Of a DNA stretch of 64,000 nt, positions 26,777-35,611 are shown one piece after another. The notes below the pieces were generated by a model, which was not told the origin of the DNA, did no database searches, and worked only from the letters and a program-made list of their open reading frames with translations. The translations under genes were made by a program, and so were the position numbers. Positions within the stretch are counted from its first letter, which is position 1. The number at the start of each line of letters is the position of its first letter. This stretch comes from Paenibacillus tyrphae (lineage in GTDB: Bacteria > Bacillota > Bacilli > Paenibacillales > NBRC-103111), in NCBI RefSeq assembly GCF_024158745.1, contig NZ_JAMZAW010000023.1:62001-126000 (forward strand), in the 5' to 3' direction.

Positions 26777-28234
26777 CTACCTTGGTTGAGAGCTCAGTTC
26801 CCGGATCAGTCCGGCAAGCTTCCGAAGGCCAAAATTCAGGCGTTCCGCCGATTCGAAGGAATAAGAGAGCCGGATGTAGGGGCCGCCGAGCGAGTCGTAC
26901 ACCGTTCCGGGGTTGAACAAGATGCCCTCCTGGAGCGCACGTGTAAACAGCGCATTCATGGAGACCGGAGGCACGATCCGCAGCCATATGTAAAAGCCGC
27001 CGGCGGGTACATTCCATACCGCAAGCCCCGACAAATGCTTCTGCAGCATGTCCAACACATCGTCGCGTCTTTGTCTTAATACCGTACGTACCCGGCTTAA
27101 ATGCTCTTCATGAAAGGCGCGTTCGAACCATTCCGTCAGCGCCCATTGGGAAAGCGAGCTTGACCCGTAATCGGTCTGCATTTTGAGATCCGCAAGCCGC
27201 CGGATAACCGGCTCCGGTCCGACGATCCAGCCCGTGCGCAGACCCGGGCCGACCGTCTTGGAGACGCTTCCCAAGTAAAGGACGAGCCCGCTCGGATCGC
27301 GCGCTTTTAAGGGCGGAGGCGGTGGGGCGTCCAGCCATAGCTCGCGATAGACTTCATCCTCGATCACCGGCAGCTGCAGCCGCTCGCATTCCCGCAGCAG
27401 CTCGACACGCCGCCGCTCCGACATGACGATGCCCGTCGGGTTGTGGAAGGACGGAATCGTATACAGCATCCGGTTCGGCTGGGGCTTCAGTTCGGTCAAA
27501 CCGCGAATGCGAATGCCCTCCGAATCCATCTCCAGCCCCGCTAACCTGACCCCGGCGGAGTGAAATACATGCAGGGAATGCAGGTAGGAGGGGCTCTCCG
27601 TGATCATGGTGGCTCCCGGTTTGACGAGCCCGAGGGAAATAAGCTGCAGGGCTTGCAGCGCTCCCGAGACGATCAGAATGGAGGCCGGAGAAGCAAGGAT
27701 ACCGAGCGCTTGCAGGTGGCGGCTTAGCTGCTCCCGCAGCGGCAGCAACCCGCGCGGCTCTTCGTAACCGAGCGTGTGAATGCGGGAGGCAAGACGTCCG
27801 AACACCTCCCCGAGCAGCGGCTGCGGATACAGCGACGGAGACGGCTCTCCCGTGCTTAAACGGATCATCCCGGCTTGAAATTCCGTCTCATTGATCATTT
27901 GGATGGTCGGCAGATTCGGCCGGTGCCAGCCGGCCTGGACATATGAATCCCAGTCGGGCGGGGTGCGGGAGGTCAGCAAGGACCACGGATTGTTCACCAC
28001 TTTCGTGCCGCGGCGGCCGTCACCTTCAAGCAGCCCGTCGGCGATTAGCTCCTGAAGCGCCGTAACGACTGTGGACCGGTTGACGCTGAGCGCCTCGGCC
28101 AATTGTCGCTGCGTCGGGATGCGGCTGCCGACCGGCCACTCGCCGTTTTCGATTTTGCGTTTCATATAGGTTTTGATTTGCAAATAGAGCGGCAGCGGCG
28201 AATTATCGTCCGGCTGCCAGTCGATGCGGTACAT
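26777..28234 (-). CDS. MocR-type (GntR/aminotransferase) transcriptional regulator
   Basis: A 485-aa chimera of a GntR winged helix (residues about 1-75, GSRIPTQRQLAEALSVNRSTVVTALQELI) and a fold-type I aminotransferase-like domain. The PLP lysine is in GSVSKTVGPGLRTGWIVG. MocR proteins sense PLP or an amino compound and usually control a divergent gene, here a LysE-type exporter. GGAGGG lies about nine bases before the ATG. PdxR-like control of PLP synthesis is possible, but no pdxST is next to it. Confidence 0.92.
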   Translation of the reverse strand: MYRIDWQPDDNSPLPLYLQIKTYMKRKIENGEWPVGSRIPTQRQLAEALSVNRSTVVTALQELIADGLLEGDGRRGTKVVNNPWSLLTSRTPPDWDSYVQAGWHRPNLPTIQMINETEFQAGMIRLSTGEPSPSLYPQPLLGEVFGRLASRIHTLGYEEPRGLLPLREQLSRHLQALGILASPASILIVSGALQALQLISLGLVKPGATMITESPSYLHSLHVFHSAGVRLAGLEMDSEGIRIRGLTELKPQPNRMLYTIPSFHNPTGIVMSERRRVELLRECERLQLPVIEDEVYRELWLDAPPPPPLKARDPSGLVLYLGSVSKTVGPGLRTGWIVGPEPVIRRLADLKMQTDYGSSSLSQWALTEWFERAFHEEHLSRVRTVLRQRRDDVLDMLQKHLSGLAVWNVPAGGFYIWLRIVPPVSMNALFTRALQEGILFNPGTVYDSLGGPYIRLSYSFESAERLNFGLRKLAGLIRELSSQPR

Positions 28235-28288
28235 AAGCGGCCATCCCTCCGTACGAAGTCGGTTACTCCGATTGTAACAAAGATTGTT

Positions 28289-28319
28289 TTGGTTGGGTAC
28301 TCTACCAACCGTTTGGTTG
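28289..28319. promoter_or_regulatory. Candidate MocR operator between the divergent genes
   Basis: TTGGTTG occurs at 28289-28295 and again at 28313-28319, 24 bases apart, with the inverted half-site CCAACC at 28305-28310 between them. Paired direct repeats plus an inverted half-site are what known MocR proteins bind. The region also reads as promoter for both genes. Confidence 0.5.
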
Positions 28320-28391
28320 AAGACTTTTCCGCCGGGGGAGGTATGATGGATGAAGACCGGATTTATTCAGATAGTTTCAGGAGGAGAGAGC

Positions 28392-29009
28392 ATGCAAGCG
28401 GTACTGCACGGATTTGTTTTAGCATTAGGATTGATTCTCCCATTGGGGGTACAAAACCTGTTTATTTTCCAGCAGGGGGTTGTTCAGCGGAGGTTCGTCC
28501 TTGCGCTGTCCGCTTCGGTCACAGCGGCTCTGTGCGACACGATACTGATTTTGGCCGCCGTTTTAGGGGTTTCCGTCGTTATTTTGGCGTTTGCCTGGGT
28601 CAAGACGGTATTGCTCATCGCGGGCGCCGCATTTTTGCTCTACTTGGGCTGGAACGCCTGGAAAGCCGCATCGGCTTCGGGACCGTCCGTTCAAAGCTCG
28701 CCCGAATCGTTCCGGATTTCGAAGCAAATCGCCTTTACCGTCTCGATTTCTCTGTTTAACCCTCATGCGATTCTCGATACCGTCGGCGTGATCGGAACGA
28801 GCTCACTGAACTATACGGGAGCAGACAAAGTCGGGTTTACCGCAGCGGCGATCGTCGTATCGTGGCTGTGGTTTATCGGGATGGCCGGCGTCGGGCGGAT
28901 CACCGGAAAGCTGGATGCTTCCGGGCGGTTCCATGCTTGGTTGAACCGGACATCGGCTCTGATGATGTGGGGGACGGCAAGTTATTTGATTTACTCGTTA
29001 TTTGTATGA
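28392..29009 (+). CDS. LysE/ArgO-family amino-acid exporter
   Basis: The 205-aa membrane protein begins HGFVLALGLILPLGVQNLFIFQQG, the LysE signature in helix 1, and has six hydrophobic segments. SLFNPHAILDTVGVIG in the middle is another conserved block. Members export basic amino acids such as Lys or Arg. The ATG at 28392 has GGAGGAGAG directly upstream. The divergent MocR gene probably controls it. Confidence 0.9.
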   Translation: MQAVLHGFVLALGLILPLGVQNLFIFQQGVVQRRFVLALSASVTAALCDTILILAAVLGVSVVILAFAWVKTVLLIAGAAFLLYLGWNAWKAASASGPSVQSSPESFRISKQIAFTVSISLFNPHAILDTVGVIGTSSLNYTGADKVGFTAAAIVVSWLWFIGMAGVGRITGKLDASGRFHAWLNRTSALMMWGTASYLIYSLFV

Positions 29010-29033
29010 CTATTTTCCGTGAAAATGAAGAAA

Positions 29034-29063
29034 TCGGCCGCAGACGCTCTTGCCTGCGGCCGA
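29034..29063. terminator. Hairpin between convergent lysE and YvlD-like genes
   Basis: TCGGCCGCAG and CTGCGGCCGA form a perfect 10-bp stem with a 10-base loop. T runs are weak on both sides, so termination is likely but unproven. Confidence 0.5.
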
Positions 29064-29068
29064 CTCGC

Positions 29069-29437
29069 TTACTTGGCGTTCTCACGACCGGAACGGCCTT
29101 GCTCAAACGGCGTTTTCACCGGAATGAACAGGTCGATGATTCCGATAACCAAGGCAGCCAGGATTGCACCGATAATGCTTGTCGATACGCCGCTCACGAT
29201 AAACTGGGCGAGCCAAATGACCAGCGCGCTTGTTAAAAAACCGACAATCCCCCGGCCGAACGGAGTGATCCTTCTTCCAAAGATTCCTTCGATTACCCAT
29301 GCCGCGATCGCGATAACCAACGCCAGGAAAAAGGCGCTCCAGAAGCCTCCGACCTTAAAGCCGGGAACGATCCAGCTGACAATCAGCAGCATTAAGGCGG
29401 AAACGATAAACCTGACGAGATGTCCAAGCAAGTGCAT
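29069..29437 (-). CDS. YvlD-like small membrane protein (phage holin 4 superfamily fold)
   Basis: A 122-aa protein of four hydrophobic helices: LLGHLVRFIVSALMLLIVSWIVPGF, FFLALVIAIAAWVIEGIFG, GIVGFLTSALVIWLAQFIV and IIGAILAALVIGIIDLFIP. This is the layout of YvlD-type proteins, which are grouped with holins by fold but are chromosomal. The start at 29437 is chosen because GGAGGAA lies seven bases before it; a longer frame would add a basic, poorly conserved leader. Function unknown, possibly envelope stress. Confidence 0.82.
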   Translation of the reverse strand: MHLLGHLVRFIVSALMLLIVSWIVPGFKVGGFWSAFFLALVIAIAAWVIEGIFGRRITPFGRGIVGFLTSALVIWLAQFIVSGVSTSIIGAILAALVIGIIDLFIPVKTPFEQGRSGRENAK

Positions 29438-29630
29438 CGTGCAGTTCCTCCTTCGTGTCTTTGCGGTATTCGTCAAACGCTTTCGGTGCACCTTATAGGT
29501 TTTCCCAAGTCTTTGGCTTTATGAATGGCAATCCTTAGCGGAAATTCATTAGCTTTACTACCCGGACTTGGATATAATAACAATGGAGAGCTTTTTCCGG
29601 TAAGAAAGGCAGGTTTCTAAAACGAAAGCG

Positions 29631-32018
29631 ATGAATACGAACAAGACATCATACAATCAAAAAATATTGGCGACGCTGGATTTCCGGGCGGTGCTTGAGC
29701 GCTGCGCGAACCATGCCGCGACATCGCTCGGCAAAGGCCGGGTGGAAGAGCTTGAACCGAGCGGCGATTTTCATGAAGTGAAGCGCAGGCTGCAGGCGAC
29801 CGACGAAGCGGTCAACGTAGACCGCCTGAAGGGCGGAGCGCCGTTTGGCGGTATCCGCGACATCCGCGCTGCAGTACATCGGGCGCGGATCGGCGGGATG
29901 CTAAACCCGATCGAGCTGTTGGATATTGCGATGACGAGTCAAGGCGGGCGCCGGCTGCGCAGGTTTCTGGAAGCGACGAACGAAGATTACAGCATTCCGA
30001 TGCTGCTTGATCTGCTTGAGCCGATGACGGACCATAAGGATTTGGAAGAACGGATTCGCGGGTGCGTCGACGAGAACGCGCAGGTCATGGATACCGCGAG
30101 CCCGGAGCTGCTGAAAATCCGTCAAGAGCTGCGGTCGAGCGAATCGAAAGCCCGCGAGCGGCTGGAACAAATGGTGCGGACGCCGTCCATTCAAAAGATG
30201 CTGCAGGACAATTTGGTAACGATCCGGGGAGACCGGTACGTCATTCCCGTAAAACAGGAATACCGCGGTCATTTCGGCGGCATGATCCACGATCAATCGG
30301 CTTCGGGGGCAACGCTGTTTATCGAGCCGGAAGCGGTCGTGCAAATGAACAACCGCGTGCGTGAATTAAAGCTGAAAGAAGAGGTAGAGGTCGAAAAAAT
30401 TCTCCGCATGCTGTCTGCCCTCGTAGCGGATAGCGCGGATACGCTGCTCGTCAACGTAGAGTCGCTGACGGAGCTTGACTTTATTTTCGCCAAGGCAGGC
30501 GTCGCGCGCGAGATGAAAGCGACGCTACCGCTGCTCAACGACCGCGGTTTCATCAAGCTTAAACGTGGACGGCATCCGCTCATTCCCGCGGAAAAGGTCG
30601 TTCCTCTCGACGTGGAGCTGGGCAACCGTTATTCGACGATCATTGTGACCGGACCGAATACGGGCGGCAAGACTGTCTCGCTCAAGACAATCGGTCTGCT
30701 GTCGCTCATGGCGATGGCAGGGCTGTTCGTTCCGGCTGAGGAAGGCAGCCAGCTTTGCGTGTTCGATGCGATCTTTGCGGATATCGGAGACGAGCAAAGC
30801 ATCGAACAAAATCTCAGTACGTTCTCCAGCCATATGACCAATATCATCCGGATTCTCAAAGAAATGACGCCCAAGAGCCTTGTGCTGCTCGATGAGCTTG
30901 GGGCCGGAACCGACCCTGCGGAAGGCTCGGCGCTGGCGATATCGATCCTGGAGCATATGCACCGGATGGGCTGCCGCATCATAGCGACGACGCACTACAG
31001 CGAGCTGAAGGCGTATGCCTTCGACCGGCAGGGCGTCATCAACGCGAGCATGGAGTTCGACGTGCAAACGCTGCGTCCGACGTATCGGCTGCTTGTAGGC
31101 GTTCCCGGGCGAAGCAATGCGTTCGCGATTGCGGAGCGCCTCGGTCTGGCGAAAACCATCATCGACCATGCCCGCGGCCAGGTCGGCGAGGAGGATCAGC
31201 GCGTCGAATCGATGATCGCCACGCTCGAAGAGAACCGGCTGCAGGCCGAGGCCGAGCGCGAATCGGCGGAGCGCAACCGCCGCGAAGTCGAAACGCTGCG
31301 CGAGCAGCTTGCCGCCGAACGCCGGCGCTTCGAGGAGCAGAAGGATAAGCTGTTCGAGCGTGCGGAGCGCGAGGCGCAGGAGGCGGTGGCGAAAGCCCGC
31401 CGCGAAGCCGATGAGATCATCACCGAGCTCCGCAGAATCAAGCGCGAGGAAGCCGGCGGAGTGAAGGATCACAAGCTCAGCGAGCTGAAAAGGCGGATGA
31501 ACGATGCTGCTCCCGAGCTCCGAAGCAAGTCCAAGTCCGGTACACAGCGCAAAAAAGCCGACCGGATCGAGCCGGGCGACGAAGTGCTGGTGACGAATCT
31601 CGGCCAGCGGGGACACGTGGTCGAAGTGGTGAGCGAGACGGAAGTGACCGTGCAGCTTGGCATTCTTAAGATGAAAGTGAACAAAGCGGACCTGGAGCTG
31701 CTGAAGCAAGCCTCTGCCCAGAAGAAGCCGCAGCAGCAGGCTACTTCCAGCCTGAAGCGGACGCGCGACGAGAACGCCAAGATGGAGCTGGATTTGCGCG
31801 GGGCCAATGTGGAAGAGGCGATCATCGAAGTGGACCGCTTCCTGGACGAATCGTACTTGGCCAATTTCGGCCAGGTGTTCATCATTCACGGCAAAGGCAC
31901 CGGCGTGCTGCGGACCGGCATTCAAGAGTTTTTGCGCAAGCATAAGCACGTCAAGAGCTTCCGAATGGGAGCTTACAACGAAGGCGGCGCAGGGGTCACG
32001 GTAGCCGAGCTGAAATAG
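29631..32018 (+). CDS. mutS2: MutS2 ATPase/endonuclease
   Basis: The 795-aa protein has the MutS-type lever and clamp region, then the ATPase with Walker A GPNTGGKTVSLKTIG, Walker B LVLLDELGAGTDP and the following ATTHYSELK. A long coiled coil follows, and a C-terminal Smr nuclease domain begins ELDLRGANVEEAIIEVD and contains IIHGKGTGVLRTGI. MutS2 suppresses recombination and resolves collided ribosomes in B. subtilis. It lies in the usual neighbourhood of zapA and cvpA, although polX is missing and five other genes lie between. Confidence 0.96.
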   Translation: MNTNKTSYNQKILATLDFRAVLERCANHAATSLGKGRVEELEPSGDFHEVKRRLQATDEAVNVDRLKGGAPFGGIRDIRAAVHRARIGGMLNPIELLDIAMTSQGGRRLRRFLEATNEDYSIPMLLDLLEPMTDHKDLEERIRGCVDENAQVMDTASPELLKIRQELRSSESKARERLEQMVRTPSIQKMLQDNLVTIRGDRYVIPVKQEYRGHFGGMIHDQSASGATLFIEPEAVVQMNNRVRELKLKEEVEVEKILRMLSALVADSADTLLVNVESLTELDFIFAKAGVAREMKATLPLLNDRGFIKLKRGRHPLIPAEKVVPLDVELGNRYSTIIVTGPNTGGKTVSLKTIGLLSLMAMAGLFVPAEEGSQLCVFDAIFADIGDEQSIEQNLSTFSSHMTNIIRILKEMTPKSLVLLDELGAGTDPAEGSALAISILEHMHRMGCRIIATTHYSELKAYAFDRQGVINASMEFDVQTLRPTYRLLVGVPGRSNAFAIAERLGLAKTIIDHARGQVGEEDQRVESMIATLEENRLQAEAERESAERNRREVETLREQLAAERRRFEEQKDKLFERAEREAQEAVAKARREADEIITELRRIKREEAGGVKDHKLSELKRRMNDAAPELRSKSKSGTQRKKADRIEPGDEVLVTNLGQRGHVVEVVSETEVTVQLGILKMKVNKADLELLKQASAQKKPQQQATSSLKRTRDENAKMELDLRGANVEEAIIEVDRFLDESYLANFGQVFIIHGKGTGVLRTGIQEFLRKHKHVKSFRMGAYNEGGAGVTVAELK

Positions 32019-32198
32019 AAGAAGCCCGCTCTTCCTTCGGTCGCAGCGGGACCGCACTTATCCTTTGAAAAAATTTTATTCGACAATTGAAACTCCGGCC
32101 CGCATCTTCCGTATATACGAGTGTAAGCATCGATGTTTGTGAAGCTCTGCAGGCTGAAGCGATATTATTTTAAACAAACGTACAGGAGGAATTTTAAC

Positions 32199-32879
32199 AT
32201 GGGAATTTTCAAAAGACTGCGTGATATGACTATGGCTTCGATTAACGATCTTCTGGACAAAGCGGAAGACCCGGTAAAAATGCTCAATCAATTCCTTCGG
32301 GATATGGAAGAAGATATTTTGGAAGCCGAGTCGGCGGTTGCCAAGCAAATCGCGATCGAGAAGAAGTTCAAGCAGCAGTACGAGGAAGCGCAAGAAATGG
32401 TTCAAAAACGCGAGGAACAAGCGCTCAAAGCGCTGGAATCCGGCAACGAGGATTTGGCCCGCCGCGCGCTGCAGGACAAGAAAGAGCATCAACTGCGCTA
32501 CGACGAAATGAAGCAGCAATACGATACGGCGAAAGCCAACGCCGACCGTCTGCGCAACCAATTGTCCGAGATGAAGGACGAGTTCAACAAAATGAAGAAC
32601 AAAAAGGACATCCTGGTTGCCCGTGCGGAAGCGGCCAAAGCCCAAAAGCAAATCAACCAGGCGATGACCGGCTTCGGTACCGACAATGCGGCGAAAGGCT
32701 TCGACCGGATGAGCCAAAAGGTAATGCAGCTTGAAGCGGAAGCCGAAGCGAGCAACGAGCTGCGCTTCAAAGACAAGAGCCTCGACGACGAGTTCGAAGC
32801 GCTCAGCAAGAACGACGGCGTCGACGATGAACTGGCAGCGCTTCGTGCGAAGCTGGCGGCCAAGAAGCAAGCAGAGTAA
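32199..32879 (+). CDS. pspA: PspA/IM30 family protein
   Basis: A 226-aa, almost wholly helical protein of the PspA/Vipp1 (ESCRT-III-like) group. It begins GIFKRLRDMTMASINDLLDKAEDPVKMLNQFLRDME, the amphipathic helix and first core helix that bind membranes. AGGAGGA at 32184-32190 fixes the start. It probably protects the membrane under stress. The following genes (DUF350 protein, a tiny membrane peptide, a zinc-ribbon protein) lie in the same direction. Confidence 0.93.
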   Translation: MGIFKRLRDMTMASINDLLDKAEDPVKMLNQFLRDMEEDILEAESAVAKQIAIEKKFKQQYEEAQEMVQKREEQALKALESGNEDLARRALQDKKEHQLRYDEMKQQYDTAKANADRLRNQLSEMKDEFNKMKNKKDILVARAEAAKAQKQINQAMTGFGTDNAAKGFDRMSQKVMQLEAEAEASNELRFKDKSLDDEFEALSKNDGVDDELAALRAKLAAKKQAE

Positions 32880-32889
32880 GCGACATAAC

Positions 32890-32920
32890 GAGACTGAAGG
32901 CCTGACGCCTTCAGTCTCTT
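32890..32920 (+). terminator. Hairpin after pspA
   Basis: GAGACTGAAGGC and GCCTTCAGTCTC form a perfect 12-bp stem with a 5-base loop. The T run is short, so this may reduce rather than stop transcription into the DUF350 gene. Confidence 0.6.
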
Positions 32921-32970
32921 CAGTGTTAAAAACTCATCTTGATTGAGGCGAAAGGCAGGGCGGATCGATT

Positions 32971-33393
32971 ATGGCGGATAAAGAGGTAGATTTTTTGTTG
33001 AGCAACCCTTATGTTGAGACGCTGGCATTTTTTTCGATCGCCGTGCTGGCGCTGATTGTCTTTTTGGTGATTTTCGAGCTTGTCACCAAGTATAAGGATT
33101 GGGACGAGATCAAGAACGGCAACTTGTCGGTAGCGATGGCGACCGGGGGCAAAATATTCGGGATATGCAACCTGTTCCGTTTTGCGATCTTGAATAACGA
33201 TTCGGTGCTGCATTCGTTGATTTGGGCAGGGTATGGCTTTTTGCTTCTGCTGGCGGCTTATTTTATTTTTGAGTTTTTGACGCCGTATTTCAAAATCGAC
33301 GAACAAATCCAGAAGGACAACCGGGCCGTAGGCTTTCTATCCATGGTGATTTCGGTATCGTTGTCCTATGTTATCGGCGCTAGCGTGACCTGA
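32971..33393 (+). CDS. DUF350 membrane protein
   Basis: The 140-aa protein has four hydrophobic segments (about 15-40, 55-75, 85-108 and 118-138) and the DUF350 block NGNLSVAMATGGKIFGICNLFRFA. DUF350 proteins often lie next to pspA genes and are thought to belong to membrane-stress systems, but no activity is known. It is 91 bases after pspA. Confidence 0.85.
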   Translation: MADKEVDFLLSNPYVETLAFFSIAVLALIVFLVIFELVTKYKDWDEIKNGNLSVAMATGGKIFGICNLFRFAILNNDSVLHSLIWAGYGFLLLLAAYFIFEFLTPYFKIDEQIQKDNRAVGFLSMVISVSLSYVIGASVT

Positions 33394-33463
33394 TGCCGGG
33401 GGCCGGCGAAGAGGGCCGGCCAGAATCGGATCGTTCTTCAAGACCGGAGGAGGAAGAGTCCTT

Positions 33464-33547
33464 GTGAAATATTTATGGGGCACCTTATTTGCGCTTGCGC
33501 TTGTTTTTTTGGGCGCGGGCGTTTACTATTTTATTAAATTTGCATAG
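33464..33547 (+). CDS. Tiny membrane peptide (27 aa)
   Basis: A GTG-started ORF of 27 codons is preceded by GGAGGAGG at about 33447-33454. The product starts with VKYLWG and is a single hydrophobic helix (residues 4-24) with Lys at both ends, the usual look of a small inner-membrane peptide. It lies between the DUF350 and zinc-ribbon genes in the same direction. No name can be given. Confidence 0.6.
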   Translation: MKYLWGTLFALALVFLGAGVYYFIKFA

Positions 33548-33591
33548 CGTGAAGGCGTAAAGCAGACCTTCACCCGCCGCCGCTAAGGGGG

Positions 33592-34101
33592 ATGACGCGT
33601 TTGTCGCAATCAGAGAATCAGGTTTGCCCGTGGTGCCATACGGAGATTGTATGGGATCCGGAAATCGGTCCGGAAGAGGAATGTCCGCACTGCTTCAACG
33701 AGCTGGGCGATTACCGGAGCATTAATCTAAAGGTGGAGAGTTCCGATTCGGGCATCCAGTATGACGATGAGGAAGAATTGGATGACGACCTGGAGCTGTC
33801 GGACGAGGAACTGCAGCTGGCAGACGATTACGGGGAAGGCGTTCAGCAGCTTCTGGACAGTCAAGAGGAGGCGCCAGAATGTTCTTCCTGCCACAGCTTT
33901 ATGCTGCTGGCCGGCACTGAACCGGCTTCGAAGGCCTTTGTTCCGTTCGTGCATCCGGCGCTTGGCAAGCCGCTGCTGCAAGCGTCATTCAGCGTTCAGG
34001 TTTACTTGTGCCCGTCCTGCTTCAAAGTCGAGCGGCAGCTGGCGGAAACGGACCGGCTCGCGTTGGTCGAGCAGCTTCGGGAGCATGGAGCCAAAAATTA
34101 A
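33592..34101 (+). CDS. Zinc-ribbon protein with acidic middle
   Basis: The 169-aa protein has two cysteine clusters: CPWC and CPHC near the N-terminus (residues about 12-34), then CSSC and CPSC near 97 and 139. Each pair could hold a Zn2+ ion. Between them lies a very acidic stretch (about 56-85, mostly Asp and Glu). AAGGGGG at 33585-33591 fits the TTG at 33601 better than the ATG at 33592, so the true start may be three codons later. Unknown function. Confidence 0.8.
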   Translation: MTRLSQSENQVCPWCHTEIVWDPEIGPEEECPHCFNELGDYRSINLKVESSDSGIQYDDEEELDDDLELSDEELQLADDYGEGVQQLLDSQEEAPECSSCHSFMLLAGTEPASKAFVPFVHPALGKPLLQASFSVQVYLCPSCFKVERQLAETDRLALVEQLREHGAKN

Positions 34102-34109
34102 GATCTGCT

Positions 34110-34161
34110 AAAAAAGGAATTCGGAGCAGGCATTTTGCCGGCTTTCGGGTTCCTTTTTTTG
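34110..34161 (+). terminator. Terminator after the zinc-ribbon gene
   Basis: AAAAGGAATTCGGAGCAGGCA folds against TGCCGGCTTTCGGGTTCCTTTT with several G-T pairs and ends in TTTTTTT. Confidence 0.7.
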
Positions 34162-34228
34162 GCCTTCATTCATGATTTCCGCCGAACAGGGAAGCTTAAC
34201 TAAGACATTACGGATACAAGGTGAGAGC

Positions 34229-35539
34229 ATGCATTCCGGAGCTAAACATTTTCCGCACGATTGGGTGCGAGGCAAGGATCGTGCGGGGGAGCACAGATGG
34301 CGGGACGTTGAGCAGGCAGGCCCGGCCGGCGGAAAGCCGAAGAAGAAAAAAGGCGGCCCATTGTCGGGGCAATCGCGGCTTCTGCTGACGGTGAACGGCT
34401 TGTTTGCCGCGGCCAACGCCCTGTCCGGCACGTTCGTCAACGTGTATCTATGGAAAGCGAAGCATGATTTTACGGTCATCGGATGGTTTTCGCTCATTCA
34501 TCATCTGACGATGGCGCTGACGTTCTGGATTGCGGGCAAATGGGTCAAAGAGCATAACAAAATGAACTGCTTGCGCACGGGGGTTGCGGTTGCGGCTGTC
34601 TTTTACATGCTGGTGCTTTGGTTCGGAGGGAGGGCGGCAGACTATTTCGTGCTGCTCGGAGCCATACAGGGCCTGTCATCGGGCTTGTTCTGGCTTGCGT
34701 TCAACGTCGTCTACTTCGAGGTGACGGGCCCTGACGACCGCGACAGGTTCAACGGATGGGCGGGCCTGCTCGGATCGGGCGCCGGGATGATCGCGCCTTG
34801 GATTTCCGGTTTTTTGATTGTCCGGCTGCATGCGGCGACGGGGTATCGGCTCATTTTTACCTTGTCGCTGATTGTGTTTCTGGTCGGGGTGATTTTTAGC
34901 TTTTTCCTGAAAAAGCGCAAAACGTCCGGGACCTACGAATGGTTTCTCGCCTGGCGGTGCTTAAGATACCAGGATACGGCTTGGCGCAAGGTCGGGCTCG
35001 CGCTGGCGGCCCAAGGCGTCCGGGAGGGTGTATTCGGCTTCATGATCGGACTGCTGGTGTATGTTCATACGGGGAGCGAGATGTCGCTGGGCAATTTCTC
35101 GCTCGTCACTTCCGCGGTAGCGCTGCTTAGTTTTTTGGTGGCGGGCAAGCTGCTGAAGCCCCGGTTTCGGGGGAAAGCGATGCTGCTCGGCGCGGTGATG
35201 CTGGTGCTTGTCATTTTGCCGTTTTTTTGGAAAGTCAATTTCTTTACGCTGCTGCTGTTCGGGGTGGGCGCGGCCGTCTTTTACCCGCTGTATGGCATTC
35301 CCATGACCTCTATCGTCTTCGACCTCATCGGGCGGGAGGAGGAGAGCGTGAAGAAGAGGGAGGAATATATCGTCATGCGGGAGCTGGCGCTGAATACGGG
35401 CAGATTGCTCGGCACCGCTGTGTTTATTGCCGTCGTTTCATTTACCCAGTCGCCCGCCGCCATGAACTGGTTACTGCTCGGCATCGGCAGCTCGCCGCTT
35501 GCCGTATGGTATTGGATGCGCAAAGCGGAGATGGCGTGA
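34229..35539 (+). CDS. Major facilitator superfamily transporter
   Basis: The protein (436 aa from 34229) has twelve hydrophobic segments after a basic N-terminal tail of about 50 residues with KPKKKKGG. Conserved MFS loops are weak, but AGKWVKEHNK in the first half and GKLLKPRFRGK in the second stand at the loop 2-3 and 8-9 positions. A late stretch REEESVKKREEYIVMREL is shared with YqgE-like Bacillales transporters. The substrate is unknown. AAGGTGAG stands before the ATG at 34229; an upstream in-frame codon at 34172 lacks one. Confidence 0.82.
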   Translation: MHSGAKHFPHDWVRGKDRAGEHRWRDVEQAGPAGGKPKKKKGGPLSGQSRLLLTVNGLFAAANALSGTFVNVYLWKAKHDFTVIGWFSLIHHLTMALTFWIAGKWVKEHNKMNCLRTGVAVAAVFYMLVLWFGGRAADYFVLLGAIQGLSSGLFWLAFNVVYFEVTGPDDRDRFNGWAGLLGSGAGMIAPWISGFLIVRLHAATGYRLIFTLSLIVFLVGVIFSFFLKKRKTSGTYEWFLAWRCLRYQDTAWRKVGLALAAQGVREGVFGFMIGLLVYVHTGSEMSLGNFSLVTSAVALLSFLVAGKLLKPRFRGKAMLLGAVMLVLVILPFFWKVNFFTLLLFGVGAAVFYPLYGIPMTSIVFDLIGREEESVKKREEYIVMRELALNTGRLLGTAVFIAVVSFTQSPAAMNWLLLGIGSSPLAVWYWMRKAEMA

Positions 35540-35611
35540 ACTCCCGCTAGCTTGCTAAAACCATACCTTCCCGATAAAATAAGAGGGATAGGGAAGGGAG
35601 CGGCAGGCAGC

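Noticed and set aside
29069-29437. Holin-type hit as sign of a prophage
   Set aside because: YvlD-like proteins are ordinary chromosomal membrane proteins; no other phage genes are near.
33547-33592. GTGAAGG/CCTTCAC hairpin after the tiny membrane peptide as a terminator
   Set aside because: No T run follows and the next gene starts within 25 bases.
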